A DNA stretch of 64,000 nt from Chrysemys picta bellii (GCF_011386835.1 NC_088792.1:217964394-218028393), one strand, 5' to 3'; positions 49,294-61,734 are shown, counted from the first letter of the stretch. The notes: generated by a model from the letters alone, not told the origin. Numbers and translations are program-made.

Positions 49294-49503
49294 AGTAGCA
49301 GCCGTGTTAGTCTGTATCCGCAAAAAGAAGAACAGGAGTACTTGTGGCACCTTAGAGACTAACAAATTTATTAGAGCATAAGCTTTCGTGGACTACAGCC
49401 CACTTCTTCGGATGCATATCAGTGGGCTGTAGTCCACGAAAGCTTATGCTCTAATAAATTTGTTAGTCTCTAAGGTGCCACAAGTACTCCTGTTCTTCTT
49501 TTT
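49294..49503. mobile_element. Foldback palindromic insertion, copy 3
   Basis: Head agtagcagccgtgttagtct, then an arm of ~93 bp starting aaaaagaagaacagg that is almost perfectly inverted around cttcggatgcatatc, ending in ...ttcttcttttt. Direct repeat acaagtttcac at 49283-49293 and 49504-49514. Confidence 0.9.
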
Positions 49504-49514
49504 ACAAGTTTCAC

Positions 49515-51315
49515 TGAGAGCATAATTTGGCAAATAGATCATTTTCTATGAGAGAGAGAGAACCCAGCTTGACTCTCAGATCCAAGGCTGAATTTCAGGG
49601 CTGGCAGTTAAACTAGCAAATTGAGCATTTTCTATAAGGAATCACTGAGGCATAAACAGTAGGTCCCCCACACCATGTTATTACTTCTAAGAATAAAATT
49701 TCACTTTTGCTGAAGATTTAAAGCAGTTTTGCAGTTTAAGTACAACTTCCAGTTCTAAAAATGCATCAGGTTTCCAGTAGTGTAGCAATTAATATTGCCA
49801 GTTCTTTCAGAAATGCACAAATGATTGAAATGGACTTTAAAAATGGAAAATAAACAGGAATTTTACAAATTTTACTGATGTCATCTTGAGCTGATTAATT
49901 CTCTCTTGGTAAGGGGTGCCTTATAAGCCTTACTTTGAACAAGAATTCCTAGAACCACTCATTGGGATTAACAACAGGACAAACCATCTTACTCAGTAAA
50001 CATCTTAAAGTATATTGAATATTAGACTTCAAATATAAGTACTTCCCAATTTACAAGGTCCTTGTGACTTGCCACTTAAGTCAGGGTCCCTCTAACCCAG
50101 AATCTCTGTTATCTTTCCCAAACAGCATTCCCATTAGCACAATCTCTTCAAAGATATCTATCTAAATTGCCCTGACCATCTCTCACTAACCCCAGGAACT
50201 GTTAAAGATTACGCATTAGCTCCAGTGTAGTCCATCTTCTGTTTCGTGGGCAACTCTGGCCTGGTCCCACTCTTCCCTAGACCGTTGTAGTTCATGGCTC
50301 AACTCATTATTGTTGTGGCTACCTTGGTAGCATTTTAGGCAAATCAAGCCAACATCAGTCCGCTTACCTCGGGTTTCCCACTAGATGTTACTATGTTGGA
50401 TAGACTCCGGGGCACATTACAGTACATTCACTCATTTGAAAATGTGTTAACCCATGAATAATCTTTTAGGAAAGATGTGGAGCACTGCACAATTACAAAT
50501 ATGGGAAAATCTGTAGTAAAGGTCCAGGGTGTGTGAATATGTACCAAGCTTTTCCAGTCCTCTTGTAGTCTGCGAGGAAGCCTGTGCACCCCATTTACAG
50601 ACAGCTCCTCAGTTTGGATATCCATGGAAATGTATATATTTGTCTACACTATTACATGGATTTTTGCTGATGGCCGGTTACTGCTGCTTAGAGATTTTTT
50701 TTAATGTACTGTCCGTTTTCTGTGACAAGTTATTTTGATTTTTGCAGGATAACATACCGTACACTGTATTTAGGCATGGTTGTGACTCCTCCCATATTTC
50801 TCCAAACCATATCCTCTTTCAGCAAATACTTTGAGTGACTATAGTGTAGGCATGTCAGCAGTATATCAAATAGAAAGAATAGAATTTGGAGGCAAACTTT
50901 ATAGTGAGTTGATATGTTTTTCAGCACAAAAGCAGTGGTGGAAACAAATTGCACTTAATTAAAAGAAATTTGATGCATGAATCAGAAAAGAATTTGGCTC
51001 AGTCCCCTGTACCTAACTGTATTGGGTCTGTAGAATTAACCAGAGTCGAAGTAGGAAAAGCTTATTTTCGTCAGTAAAGCAAGCAGATAGAGCTCCAAAT
51101 ATGCTTGAGGAATATATATCATATTGAGTAAATTAATTTTAGTCACCTTCATAAACAAAACCACACATAAGCTTACAGCTTTTCTTTCTTTGCATGTTTT
51201 TTACATTTTTTTTTGTTTTCCATTACATTCCAGAGTATTCAAACTGTTTTATCTTACAATAATTGTCCTGAGCTGATGTCATGCTCATAACTATTATGAT
51301 CTATGTGATTTAGTA
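49515..51315. other. Intronic, nothing recognised
   Basis: No supported feature. Confidence 0.5.
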
Positions 51316-51317
51316 TA

Positions 51318-51540
51318 TTTATTAATATGTAGCACTTGCAGAACATCGTACATCTTCAAAGTGCTTTATGTATATTAACGAATCACAGCACCTAGATAAG
51401 GAAACTTGTAGCTGGAGAAACTGATACAGAGATATTAAATGACTGCAGAGTCACACAGCAGTAAGTGGCAAACAGAACTAGAACCTCAGAGTCTCAGATA
51501 CCTAGTCCTGTTCAGACTCCTTTAGACCATGCTTAGTCTG
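51318..51540 (-). repeat. MIR-type SINE (reverse)
   Basis: Reverse MIR: tagcacttgcagaacatcgt, caaagtgctttatgtatatt, gagtcacacagcagtaagtg blocks in order. Confidence 0.75.
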
Positions 51541-51928
51541 AATTACGCTTCAGCTTTGCTCCTAATAGATGTACACTAAAAAGAATTGCCACCATCCTAA
51601 CTGAATGCCACAAACTTTTGTATGATATTCTCTTCTTTAAAGTTTGCCCTTTGCCCTTCTGCTGTAGTTGGCATAGGAGGGGACCTTTGGGAGATCACCC
51701 CTTCCCAAAGTGGGTTATAAAATTTAAGTGGAGTTAGCCTCCTTTCTCCAGAAAAGAGAAAAGGTGTGTTTATTTAATGCAGGCTCTTTCTTACAGACTG
51801 TGGAATTTTGTTTCCTTCTCTAGCACTGATTGAAATTACATGAAACTTGCTCTTTTTTTAAAATGTGTTTATCAAATAAATTCATTCACATGCCAAACAG
51901 ATTTATTTATTTAACTTTTATTTTCTAG

Positions 51929-52056
51929 TTGGGGAATGGCGGTCAACGTGTATTCTACCTCTATAACCCAAGAGACTATGAGCAGACATGACATCATTGC
52001 ATGGGTTAATGACATAGTAGCTTTAAACTACACAAAAGTCGAACAACTTTGTTCAG
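51929..52056 (+). CDS. MAPRE2: MAPRE2 coding exon 2 (start of calponin-homology domain)
   Basis: Second coding exon, bounded by a pyrimidine-rich tract ending ttttctag and by a gtaaga donor at 52057. Its 128 bases continue the phase-2 frame from exon 1 and leave phase 1 for the next exon (119+128 = 247 bases, 82 codons plus one). The peptide runs [11 protein letters not shown], then [14 protein letters not shown], then [11 protein letters not shown], which is the beginning of the EB-family calponin-homology domain that contacts microtubules. The in-frame Met at about residue 43 (MAVNV) is in strong context (G at -3, G at +4). It is the known start of a shorter EB2 isoform lacking the N-terminal extension. 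The remaining exons of the CH domain, linker and EBH domain lie beyond 64000; I saw no further MAPRE2 exon in this window. Confidence 0.96.
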
Positions 52057-52059
52057 GTA

Positions 52060-53155
52060 AGATATTATTTTAAAATACTGTATATTCATAAAAAAAAGTG
52101 TTGAATCTAAAAATCTGACTTTATGAAAATGTATACCTCTAATGCTGTCTGTGTCAGAGGATAGCTCTTTTGAGGAAAGACAGTCTGAAAAATGTATCCA
52201 ACCATGTGTTTTGTGTAGCTGAGTTAAAAATATGTTATGGAAGGATAAGGTTATTTGAGGAAGCAAAATGAATGCAGAACATGAAGAGTCTAGATAAAGC
52301 TGCAGATAAAATCTAGTAATAAATATGATTAAGCAGCAAAGGAAAGGAATGCAATAGAGAATTTCTGTATTAAAAGTGTAGTACAGTTACTGAAGAAAGT
52401 AGCTTTAAAACATAGGTACAAAACTGGGAGTTAAATTATCTGAAAAGTGACAACCTTAGTGAAAGCAACATTATACACTAATGGAATGGTGGGTACCCAG
52501 ATGAATAAAATACTCCAAGAGTTATTCACCAGTGGTAAGTGTCCTGAAATCCTTGTTGGAGGGCACACACAAAAATCACAGAAAAGTGGTGATGTGAAAT
52601 GAATTGGGACATAGTGGGTTTGAAGAAATCATCATTTAACTGCTGCAAGGTGTTCCTGAAGTGTGCCAGGCACATCTGCTTATTTCCTCTGCATGTATGA
52701 CAGGCCCTTGCTGTAGGCATTGCAGTCAGTGAGATCTAGGAATAGAGAAGATGTTTTTAGGAACTCCATGATTTAATAAAAATGGAGGTTGCAAGCTGTC
52801 CGTAAAACAGCAGGTTCTGTAACTAGGTTGCAGCTAGGAAAGTGGAAGTTATGGGCAGTGAGCGGTGTCAGACTGCATCATAGCTTCTGTTTGTAGTTTT
52901 TCAAAATGAAAAGTGTTTCTGTGAAGGAGAGCTAATAAGATCATTGCTCCAAACTCTTTACCTGGCATGCTGTGACTTCATATCTGCTAAGACAGTGCTT
53001 TGAGGGTGCAGGACAACTGAATCCATGTAACCACTTCATCAAAAATTAGATCCATTGACCAAGTTGAAATTTTATTGTAAGAATGATGATCCATCTTAGA
53101 TATTTGATTTTTACTTACCACTTCTTCTGTAGATGTCCATCTCAGTCAGATTTTC
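52060..53155. other. Intron 2 start, nothing recognised
   Basis: No repeat or exon identified. Confidence 0.5.
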
Positions 53156-53159
53156 ATGA

Positions 53160-54424
53160 AAGATATGGTAAATCATGTCCTCCAAAATGCTAGCTTACTG
53201 GGTACTGGAACAAATTATTGAACAATTAGTTTGTAAGTACCTAGAGGATAATAGGATTATAAGTAATAGCCAGTATGGATTTGTCAAGAACCTCTGACAG
53301 GGTTACTGGACCTGTGGATGGGATTGGGGAGGAGAAGGTCTAAGCTTGATATAGCTTGATTTTAGTAAGGCTTTGACAGAGTCCCATGTGACATTGTCAT
53401 AAGCAAAGTAAGGAAATGTGGTGTAGATAAAATTACTATAAGATGCTGCATAATTGAGTGAAAGACCATACTCAAAGAGTAATTATCAAGGGTTCACTTT
53501 CAAACTGGGATGATGTTATCTAATGGGGTCCCGCAGAGGTCTGTCTTGGGTCATGAGCTAGTCAATATTTTCCTTAATGACTTGGATGATGGAGTGGAGG
53601 GTATAGTTATAAAATTTGCCAGTGACACCAAGCTGAGCGGCATTTCAAGCACTTGGTAGGACGAGATTAGTCCAACAATCAACAAGATGAAATTCAGTGA
53701 AGACAAGTGCGAAGAACTACACTTAAAAAAAAAAAAAAAATCAAACCCCCAACTACAAAAAGGGAATAACTGGGTAGGCAATAGTACCTTTGAAAAGAAT
53801 CTGTACATTACAGTGGATCACAAATTGAATGAGTCAACAATGTGATGCAGTTGTGAAAAAAGCTAATATAGTTCTGGAGTGTATTGATAGGAGGGTTGTA
53901 TGTAAGACATAGGAGGTAACTGTGTCACTCTTCTTGGCAGTGATGAGGCCTTAGCTGGAGTACTATGTCCATTTCTGGGAACCACACTTTAAGAAAGATG
54001 TGGACAAACTGGAGAGAGTCCAGAGGGGAGAGTAACAAAAATAAAAGGTTAGAAAATATGACATATGAGGAAAGCTTTAAAAAACTAAGCATGTTTGGTC
54101 TTGAGAAAAGAAGACTGAGGAGGACCTGATAAGTCTACAAATATATTAAGGGCTTCTACAAAGAGGATGGTGATCAGTTGCTCTTCATGTATACTGAAGG
54201 TAGGACAAGAAGTAATTGGCTTGATTTGCAGCAAGGGAGATTTAGGGTAGATATTAAGGAAACTTTTCAACTATAAGGATAGTTAAGCTTAGTCATTGAA
54301 GGTTTTTAAGAACAGGTTATACAAATGCCTAACAAGGGTGGTCTAGATATACATGGTCCTGCCTCAGGGCAGGGGGGTAGACAAGATGACCTCTTGAGGT
54401 TACAGCCCTACATTTCTGTGTTTC
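53160..54424 (+). mobile_element. CR1 LINE 3' half, strongly decayed
   Basis: Order and wording of a CR1 copy: gccagtatggatttgtcaag, attttagtaaggctttgaca, ggtataga-like and aaatttgccagtgacaccaa (the FA-D region of the RT), gatgaaattcagtgaagaca, gagagtccagaggggag, agaaaagaagactgagga, and a 3' UTR ending tacatttctgtgtttcta. Many stops. An A16 run lies at about 53727. Confidence 0.88.
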
Positions 54425-54429
54425 TAAAT

Positions 54430-55570
54430 TATCTGAATATAAGCTCCACAGAGTAGTCAAAACAATTAAAAACTGATATGAAGGAACAACCCACCCACTT
54501 GCAGAAATCTGTCCACTTTCCATATATAAGCAAATTTCACTACAGGACTTGTGAAAGTTGTGTTGCTACAGTACAGGTCAATGTAACTAATATAGTTGCT
54601 AAACATAAGATGAGTTGTTAAAAAATATTGCGTCATAGCATGTTATTTTTGCTGAACCGAGATCATCTTGGGTTGGTTTTTTTGTAAGTGCCTAGTTGAA
54701 GCAAAAACACTACACCTAGCTGGTGTTTTAATTAAGTTTCATACATTTGTCTGAATATTGCTTTTGGCAAATTGTTTCAAAGTATTGGCATCTAGCTATA
54801 TAATATGACACAATAAGGTACACGAGAATAGACACCTGCTCCCCAAACTTCCAGCGTTTATCACTGTTTAAGACAGGAAACATAATGGACAGGATGAGCT
54901 ATTGATTAGTTCCTGTATGACCATTCAAATGCTTCTGAAATGTCTGAAGTTAAGCTTCAAAGCTAATACCCCATCATCTTGAATGTTTGCAGATTTAAAT
55001 AAAAGCTTTCATAATATAATTCCATAACCAAAAAGGAAAAATAGTTGATAATTTAGAATAGAAGAAAATTTAAATGTGGAGAATGCAGTGAAAGTTAGAG
55101 ATCTTAAATCTGGATTGTCCATAGTTGGTGGGGAAAATGCCATGAATTCATTGTTCTGTTTTATTACACATGAGAAGTTCTCATAGGAACTCTTTCTGTG
55201 TCTTCAAGCAAGGATTTTAGGGTGTACCACGGGAGGAACTGAAACAAGGCTGCCTTATCAGAGTTCTCATCCCCACCTTTTCTGTACTTAGTATTAAATG
55301 AAATCTAGGATTGTATTAACTTTCAGATTCTGTCTTTGTATATTTTTTCCATTCTCCATGTTGTTTTTATATTCAAACGTTGATAGACCAAATTGCTTTA
55401 CATTTATTTACCAATTCAGTTTGAGATTTTAGCTTTATATTTTTTTCTCAGGCATTCTTATTCCACTGCCTAAATGCTCATGTAAGAATCCAATCAAGGA
55501 TTCAGCCTTGCATTTTTTGGTATGAGAGAGTTCCAAGTTTCTACAGTCCAAAAAGATCTCAATGTCTGAA
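54430..55570. other. Intronic, nothing recognised
   Basis: No supported feature. Confidence 0.5.
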
Positions 55571-55585
55571 ATATTGAAACTGATT

Positions 55586-55900
55586 CAGGTTCTCACAAAC
55601 AATTTTCATAATGTGGACCACAACAGTCTGATGGACCACTTCTCTTGCCATTTGTGATTTCACAGACCCGTCTCCCTCCCCAGTCCTCCGCCCGTGTTAT
55701 TAAAGAAAACGCCTGTGGTAGCTACAGTAATTGTTTACATGGCAAAGTAATATTAAGGAAGCACTTGCTGTATTTTTTTTAGTTGTCTTTTAATGCAGTT
55801 TAGCAGAATAAAGCAAGAAGGCAAGCTAGCACCCTGTGACCAGCAAGCTGTCTGTGGACCACCAGCAAGGGCTGAACGGACCACAGTTTGAGAACGGCTG
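55586..55900. mobile_element. hAT MITE (CAG..GTTCTC ends), diverged
   Basis: Ends caggttctcacaaac ... and gtttgagaacggctg with inner ggaccac motifs on both sides. Probable 8 bp duplication aactgatt / atctaatt (6 of 8). Confidence 0.7.
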
Positions 55901-55909
55901 ATCTAATTC

Positions 55910-58380
55910 ATTCATTCTAGCATTCTTTTGGCCATCATTCCTTAATGCATTTGCAACCTTCATGCAGCTTAACATTAGTTTCCATAAAATATGAGCATTT
56001 CTGGAAGACTTCAAAGGGAAGGAGGATGTGGGAAACTTTGTAACACTTGGAAGCATTTCACAGTATTATAGTGAGCTACAGAGCGACTAAGATAACTGGA
56101 TTTTATCGCCTAATATAAAACTGTAAGGGCATTTTGCTTCCTTTAATAAATAAAAAAAGCATTAAGATTTGTAATGCAGTCTTATGCATTTTCAATTTGT
56201 GCTCACTTTTGGCAACAAGAAGCAATCCAAATGCCAGAAAAAGCTGGGGTCAAATTAAAAAAAAAAAAAAAAAAAAGAAAAAGGAAAAATCATCTACTGT
56301 TTGAGTGCAAAACACTAAGGCCCCATTTTGTAGAATGATGAACACCCTTGGCTCTCACTGATGCCAGCTGAAATGATGGCACTCAGGTTCTGCATACACT
56401 GGAGTAATGCATATACTTCAGAAACCGTTTTGACGTTTTGAGTATAAAGGAAAAACAATAGGATGACACTGTGCCTTTAGGTAAGCTTTTGAGTTCTAAA
56501 TAAATATTGCAGTGAAAAGCTTCAGGTGACAATTTTTAATGGAAGGAAGAACAGCTAAGGCCACTGGAGTCTTTCTTCATTTTTCATTGCTGTTAAGGAG
56601 TGGTATTAATAGTGTATGTACTATAGAGAGACCAGCTTGTTTCCCAGTAGCTGGTTAGATGACTAGAACTAGGATGAGAAGCAGCAAAAGAAGAGGCTGC
56701 TTTTTACAGTTACACAGTATTTGTATTCATCTTGAGTCTTGGATGTGTTCTTGTCTTTGCTAAGTAGGTCGAGTGCAGCGTAGTGTCCCCTGTGCTTTCA
56801 GAATGTAGTAGTGAGGTGCCAAAAGGACTGGGTTATGGATGAATTCAGCCCTGGAGAATCTAAATTTAGTCTGCAGCTCTGATAATTTAGCTTTGACAAC
56901 ATAGACAAGGAACACTCTCCAAATATATAAAAGCCTTGGAATTATCTTCACTTTGGGGAGGTGGGTATTTTGTCATTCTTGTTCTCTAGCCAAAAAGGTT
57001 GAATTGGATTTGCATTTGATTGTTGAGTTGAATATGAAAATGTGTATCTTCAACTACGTGTGTCATTATAGCATGTCAGTCTACTGTCATAATGTTCACC
57101 TAAGGATCGAGAACATTGTAGACTGTCATTCCTCTATACCAAACGAAAAAACCTAACAGGCTTTAATGAATTGGTATCCCTAGACGTAGCAGCCTTATTT
57201 CTAAGTTACATTAGTTCAAATGGAAGGCAAACTCCATTGTCATACTTTTCCCAAGGGTCAAGTTATTTTTGTAATGAGTAAAAATAGATTAGTTGTAAAT
57301 CTTATTTAAAACCTGTCTTGACTAAAATTGTTTTTCCTCCATGGTGTATGCACAGTTGATTGAGTTTTTTGTTATAGGGTCGCTTGTGAATGTATTGCTG
57401 TAGTGTTGGAATGTTTGTTCTAAATGAGTCATGCCAGGCTATATGAAAATAGAGAGGACTTGTATATAAATGAATTATATATGTATGTATACGTGTGTGT
57501 GTGTGTGTATAAAATAGATAATTCTCTTCCTTGTCTTTAATGAATGCCAGTCCACATTGTAAAACAAACACACAGTTTGACATTTGGAATTTTTATACCA
57601 TGCCACTTGTCTTCACCATGGTATCTGCAAAGTCTTGATCAGGAAACTTATTTCAAGTGATGAATAGCTTGGTTAATCTGCGTTTTCTTTGCTTGACTGT
57701 TGATACAGTACAAGTCCCTTCCACTCTGAGGACATTTCTGGTCACATTGCAGATAAAATTGTTGGTACTCAAACTGTTTGCTTTGTCCATGGATGCAGAG
57801 TAACATCTGAATAGGACAAAAATTAGGTCATTACAGCAAGGGTCACTTCTGGAGGTTTTGGATGTGTTGGGAGAATTTCATGCTGCATTCTGTGCTTTGG
57901 ATCTTTGTCTCTCCTCACTTGTGGAGTCCCGTGGGGAAGTACTAGATCCTTTGCTGGTGAAGATTGTCTCCATCTTCTTTGAGTAGGGCAGGATGCCAGT
58001 TGCTTTAAAGGAAGTACATGTTGGTCCTTCAAAGAAAGTCTCTTGCCACAGACAATCCATCCAACTATTACCAAGTGTTTTCAGCATAATACTCCGCTTC
58101 ATATTTCTCATGCAGTCCACAGGGTGCTGCTGAATGTTATTCTCCTTGTGTCTGGAACCACACTACTTGAGACAGCCTTTCCCCTGGAGGTTATTTTGCC
58201 ACAATGGAAAATCAGTGGAGGTGCTTGAGCTAAAGCTCCTTCAGTGTTAACATGAAGGGAAGTGTCAGCCAGGCTCTTCTGTGGGGAAACCAACTTTAGA
58301 ATCTACTCCCCTAATACTTCCTTTGGTCTGATGCACACAAATTTGTTTACCTTCAGAGCATGCTGTAAAGACCATGTTTG
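55910..58380. other. Intronic; poly-A and (GT)n tracts, otherwise unassigned
   Basis: A20 run at 56257-56276; (GT)n at about 57492-57508. The segment 57650-58290 has open frames on the minus strand that look like part of a dispersed coding repeat, but I could not name it. Confidence 0.45.
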
Positions 58381-58385
58381 AGTAG

Positions 58386-59029
58386 GGCCCTACCAAATTC
58401 ACGGTCATGAAAAACTCATCGCGGACCGTTAAATCTGGTCCATCCCGAGTGAAAGCTGGTCTTTTGTGTGCTTTTAGTCTATACTATACAAATTTAATGG
58501 GGGAGACCAGCATTTCTCAAATTGGGGGTCCTGACCCAAAAGAGAGTTGCAGGGGGGGTCGCAAGATTATTTTAGGGGGGGTCGCAGTATTGCCATCCTT
58601 ACTTTTGCGCTGTCTTCAGAGCTGGGTGGCCAGAGAGAGGTGGCTGCTGACTGAGGGCCCAGCTCTGCAGGCAACAGCACAGAAGTAAGGGTGGCAATAC
58701 CATACCATGCCACCCTTACTTCTGCACTGCTGCTAGCGGCGGCGCTGAGTTCAGAGCTGGGTTCCCAGCCAGCAGCCACCGCTCTCCAGCTACCCAGCTC
58801 TGAAGGCAGAGCCACTGCCAGCAGCTGAGCAGAAGTAAGGGTAGCAATACTGCAACCACCCCTACAATAACCTTGCAACCCCCTCCCTCCCACTCCTTTT
58901 TGGGTCAGGACCTCTAATTAAAACACCTTGAAATTTCACATTTAAATAGCTGAAATCATGACATTTATTATTTTTAAAATCCTATGACTGTGAAATTGAC
59001 CAAAATGGACTGAGAATTTGGTAGGACCC
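58386..59029. mobile_element. hAT-like element with a nested palindromic element
   Basis: Outer ends tagggccctaccaaattc and gaatttggtaggacc are inverted copies. Inside lies a second element (about 58508-58925) whose ends aattgggggtcctgacccaa and ttgggtcaggacctctaatt are inverted, with a further self-complementary core (cccttacttctgc / gcagaagtaaggg). No target duplication could be read. Confidence 0.7.
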
Positions 59030-59955
59030 TCCTTACGAGCAAGGCTGAGGGTGGCTGGGGTGAAGTTTACTTGAGGATTCCACAAGTAGGAAGAAGTGTG
59101 TTTTGCTGTCTTGTTGTATACAAGAGGGGAATGTGCTGGTTTTGCTTTTAATTGATGGAAAAGGATACATAAATATTTGGGTACATGTTGATTAATGTGT
59201 TTATTTTAAGCCAAATAAATAAGATTCCTGTGTACACGCTATGAAAGCCTGTGCTGTGGGACCCTTTTAGACCAGTTCTTCCCAAACATTTGGTTGGCAG
59301 TGCAGGCAGAACTGAAACATATTTCAGTATTGTTCTCTAATCACATTGCAACCTTGCAAGGTCAAGGCTGTAATGTGACTTGAAAACATGATTAAAACAT
59401 AGTTTGATCCTGTCTGCGCTGTGAAACTGAACCATGTTTTAAGGCACTACCATGCTGTATTGAGGTCCTGCTACACAGTAGACTCTGTGTAAGTGACTCA
59501 TTAATGTCTTCCATATGATGTTTAGCATTAGAGTGCAGTGGATGTTGACAATCACTTTTTAAGACCATGTGCAGAGCTTCATGAGGAAGCTTGCCAAGCA
59601 GCTACTCGTAAACTCTAAACAGACACAAGTTATTTTCTTTCGTAGGCATTAATAGTAATTCAGCAAAAACTCACAAAGAATATTTTTAAAAGAAAGCAAC
59701 CACCTTGCATATTTCTGTTTAAAATTACTTGTTTCTTCTCAGACTGTCACTTTTTAAGGTAAATTGACTTTTATCCACAGGAAGCTTTTTCATTACTTGT
59801 CCTTTATTAATTTAAGCTTAAAATTATCATGGATCATATTATGTCCAGAGCAAAATGCTTAAAATGAGTTTTTAGACAGGAGAAGATTTAGGAAAAACAA
59901 ATTTAATATAATGAATTCAGGATAAGTATTACTAATACTGAAGTACTGAATAAGC
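59030..59955. other. Intronic, nothing recognised
   Basis: No supported feature. Confidence 0.5.
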
Positions 59956-59963
59956 ACAGCAGG

Positions 59964-60678
59964 TAGTGTTGCTAGGTGTCCGGTTTTTGGCTGGGGCGGA
60001 GCTGGCAGGCTCTCCGCGGCTCCCCAGAAGTGGCGACATGTCCTTCGGCTCCTAGGTGGAGGGCCAGCCAGGGGCGGGGGGGCGGCGCACTGCCCCCGCC
60101 CTGAGCGCTGGCTCTGCAGCTCCAATTGACCAGGAACCGTGGCCAATGGGAGCTGCTGGGGCGGCGTCTGCAGGCAGAGGCAGTGCACATCGTTCAGAGC
60201 CACCCGGTCGCCCCTACGCATAGAAACCAAGGGACATGTCGCTGCTTCTAGGGAATCCCCTGAGCCTGCTCCTTGCACCCCCTCTCGAGCCCCAACCCCC
60301 TACCCCAGCCCTGAGCCCCCTCTCACATCCAAACTCCCTTCCAGAGCCCGCACCCCCATCCTGCACCCCCAGCCCTGAGCCCCTTCCTGCACCCAAACTC
60401 CCTCCCACAGCCTGCACCCCACACTGCTTCCCACACCCCTGCCCCAGCCCTGAGCCCCCTCCTATATCCAAACTCCCTCCCAGAACTTTCACCCCCAGCC
60501 CTGAGCCCCCTCTGACCTCTTGCCCCAGCCCAGTGAAAATGAATGAGTGAGGGTGGGGGAGAGCAAGTGACAGAGGGTGGAGGGATGGAGTGAGTGGGGG
60601 TGGGGCACGGGCAGGCCTCGGGGCAGGGGGCGGGGCAAGGGTGTTCGGTTTTGTGGGATTAGAAAGTTGGCAAGCCTA
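59964..60678. mobile_element. Non-autonomous hAT (TAGGGTTGCCA ends), copy 2, inverse orientation
   Basis: 715 bp, ends TAGTGTTGCTAGGTGTCC and TTGGCAAGCCTA, perfect 8 bp duplication acagcagg (59956-59963, 60679-60686). Same family as 965-1527. It includes an internal short tandem array of ccctgagcccc / ccaaactccctcc units (about 60290-60520). Confidence 0.92.
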
Positions 60679-60686
60679 ACAGCAGG

Positions 60687-61730
60687 ATTTTTTTAACTGA
60701 CTGCCTGAGGCTAACACACACTATTTAAGGAAAGAAGAGTTTGAGGTCTTACAGTCCAGAATGCATTATTTCATTCAAGTGTTCAGTGGATACCTGGATT
60801 GCATCATACAAACTCTTAGACATATGGAGTTGGATTTTCGGAAGCACCTATGTGATTTAGAAGCACAAGTCTCTTTAACTTTCAATGGGACTTGTGCTCC
60901 TAAGTCACTTAAGTGCTTTTGATGTGCATTTAATGACTTCTATTACTCCATGGGGACTGCATGCATTATAATAAATTCCTAAACATATGGATACATTTAG
61001 CATGACTTTTCCATGCGACTAGTGCCAAAGATGTTTTAAAAAGCATCATAAGAGCGGCATGAAGGTGCATGGGAATAGATGAAACATTCCATTAAGCCTC
61101 TTCAAAACAAAACTAAACAAAAACCACTTGCTTTTTCTCAAAATTCTTAGTAACTAAATCTTATCTAAAGATGGAAAGTTAATGCCCAACGTACTGTGTA
61201 GCCATTGAAAATAGGAACATTAAAATAATGTTCAGGGAAGCAATTTTAGAAAGTCTAAAAATATGAAACTTAAGCCTCAAGTGCTATGTAGCTCTAAAAC
61301 AGTCATTGCTGTACTCTGCAGTTTTTTCTGTTCTCACCGAAACTATGATGTCATGCATGCTCATTACAAGATGCTTCTTTTTGACCCATCAGTGAACACA
61401 CAAGGTGTGTCCCTTCCCATCAATGTTAACACCCATAATTTTTATGAACTGAAGTGTTTAATGACTAATATATACAGAATTAATGCTGGGCTTTCATTTT
61501 TAATGCGTTACTTTGTGTGTTCAGTGCCCATTTTCTTCTCCCAATAAAGCATGAGGATTATCAATCTTAAATTTTGCATTTACATGGTCAGATTGTCACA
61601 ACTTCATTGTTGTTATAACTTGCAGGAGTTTGCATCTAATTTCATTGGTTTTTTTTAATTTAAGGATTAGCTGAAAAATCTTTAAAGAAAAAACCTCTTA
61701 AGTATCCAATTTATTAGTGGAATATGTGGA
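60687..61730. other. Intronic; one palindromic repeat at about 60831-60930
   Basis: cacctatgtgatttagaagc is mirrored loosely by ctcctaagtcacttaagtgc around ccaatggga-type centre. The rest is unassigned. Confidence 0.5.
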
Positions 61731-61734
61731 GATA

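Larger units (their letters stand above)
25099..51928 (+). other. MAPRE2: MAPRE2 intron 1 (26.8 kb, GT-AG, phase 2)
   Basis: Long first coding intron with normal gtaacc...ttttctag borders. It holds most of the mobile elements annotated between 27106 and 51540. No additional exon of the gene or of a nested host gene was recognised in it. Confidence 0.93.

Noticed and set aside
60236..60550. Proline-rich frame of 104 codons
   Set aside because: Translation of the CCCTGAGCCCC tandem array inside a hAT element.
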